Source: Muraenolepis orangiensis (Eukaryota > Chordata > Actinopteri > Gadiformes > Muraenolepididae). From it: a DNA stretch of 64,000 bases. The DNA lies in NCBI GenBank assembly GCA_027704905.1, contig JANIIK010000775.1:124001-188000 (forward strand). Reading direction: 5' to 3'. The translations under genes and the position numbers were made by a program. Of the stretch, positions 63,072-64,000 are shown piece after piece; the stretch's first letter is position 1, and each line of letters begins with the position of its first letter. The notes below the pieces were generated by a model that did not search any database, was not told the origin of the DNA, and saw only the letters and a list, made by a program, of their open reading frames with translations.

Positions 63072-64000
63072 GTGTGTGGGGGTGAGGACCAGTGCTTTTA
63101 GTCAAACATTCATCCGACATTGTGTGCCTATATTCGGATTGGAGATGGAGTGTGTGTGGGGGTCAGGACCAGTGCTTTTAGTCATACACACATCCAACAT
63201 TGAGTGCCTTTATTCGGATTGGAGATGGACTGTGTGGGGGTCAGGACCAGTGCTTTTAGTCAAACATTCATCCGACAATGTGTGCCTATATTCGGATTGG
63301 AGATGGAGTGTGTGTGGGGGTCAGGACAAGTGCTTTTAGTCATACACACATCCGACATTATGTGCCTATATTCGGAATGGAGATGGAGTGAGTGGGGGTC
63401 AGGACCAGTGCTAATTGTCATACACTTATCCGACATTGAGTGCCTATTTCGGATGGGAGATGGAGTGTGTGTGGGAGTCAGGACCAGTGCTTTTAGTCAA
63501 ACATACATTCGACATTGTGTGCCTATATTCGGATTGGAGATGGAGTGTGTGGGGGTCAGGACCAGTGCTCATAGTCATAAACTTATCCGACATTGTGTGC
63601 CTATATTCGGATTGGAGAATGAGTGTTTGTGGGGGTCAGGACCAGTGCATTTAGTCAAACATTCATCCGACATTGAGTGCCTATATTCGGAATGGAGATG
63701 GAGTGTGTGTGGTGTCAGGACCAGTTCTCATAGTCTTACACTTATCCGACATTGTGTGCCAATATTCGGATTGGAGATGGAATGTGTGTGGGTCAGGAAC
63801 AGTGCTCATAGTCATACACTTATCCGACATTGAGTGCTTATTTTTGGATGGGAAATGGAGTGTGTGTGGGGGTCAGTACCAGTGCTTTTAGTCAAACACT
63901 CATCCGACAGTTTGTGCCCATATTCGGATTGGAGATGGACTGTGTGTGGGGGTGAGGACCAGTGCTTTTAGTCTTACAATCATCCGAGAATTGAGTGCCT
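63072..64000 (+). repeat. Satellite array, right of the retrotransposon (continues past the window)
   Basis: It has the same 79-80 bp unit and orientation as the main array. From about 63540 it matches 32256-32716 (offset 31284 bp), including the rare cataaacttatcc and tcatccgagaattgagtgc variants. The first 470 bases are a mosaic that includes the ctaattgtcatacactt and tatttcggatgggag units seen near 3.2, 8.5, 11.9 and 18.2 kb. It is not the continuation of the 2777-bp family found left of the element. Confidence 0.95.

Overview
The window is eukaryotic, almost certainly animal, and is nearly all satellite DNA. A G/T-rich direct tandem repeat with a unit of about 79-80 bp fills 511-58520 and resumes at 63072, running off the right edge. 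By length divided by unit size this is roughly 730 units on the left and 12 on the right. The only protein-coding sequence is a young Ty1/copia-type LTR retrotransposon on the minus strand (58521-63071). The animal assignment rests on that element. Its primer-binding site matches the anticodon region of animal initiator tRNA-Met, as in Drosophila copia, and the array shows a pattern expected of CpG methylation. Species cannot be read from the sequence.

Layout. 1-510 is AT-rich flank with a 23-bp AT minisatellite (115-205), a perfect 12-bp hairpin (336-380) and a TGTTACA terminus touching the array, which could be the end of an older LTR. 511 to about 13.5 kb is the most mixed part of the satellite: 78-, 79- and 80-bp units in many variants, with block duplications offset by 1116, 4130 and 5246-5324 bp, a 238-bp trimer and a 477-bp tandem duplication. 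About 13.5-34.9 kb holds modules with offsets of 553-555 bp (7 units), about 1112 bp (14 units) and a 6093-bp block copy. About 34.96-51.2 kb is strongly homogenised: a 1509-bp, 19-unit higher-order repeat (HOR) nested in a 6193-bp, 78-unit repeat present twice with almost no differences. 51.2-58.5 kb is a 2777-bp, 35-unit HOR in about 2.6 copies. Nearly all offsets are close to whole multiples of about 79.4 bp, so the array has been reshaped by in-register unequal exchange or gene conversion.

The retrotransposon (4551 bp) has 191-bp LTRs differing at one base, a half-tRNA-type primer-binding site, a polypurine tract, and one gag-pol frame with zinc knuckle, protease, integrase, reverse transcriptase and RNase H motifs. 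A single in-frame TAA interrupts gag, so this copy is probably non-autonomous. It lacks a target-site duplication, and its two flanks belong to different HOR families. That suggests recombination after insertion, or an assembly join, at this point.

No cellular gene, RNA gene, CRISPR array or operon was found. The many short open frames in the satellite follow from its composition and period and are not reported as genes. I found no convincing new protein-coding system. The notable content is the nested HOR structure and the anomalous retroelement junction.
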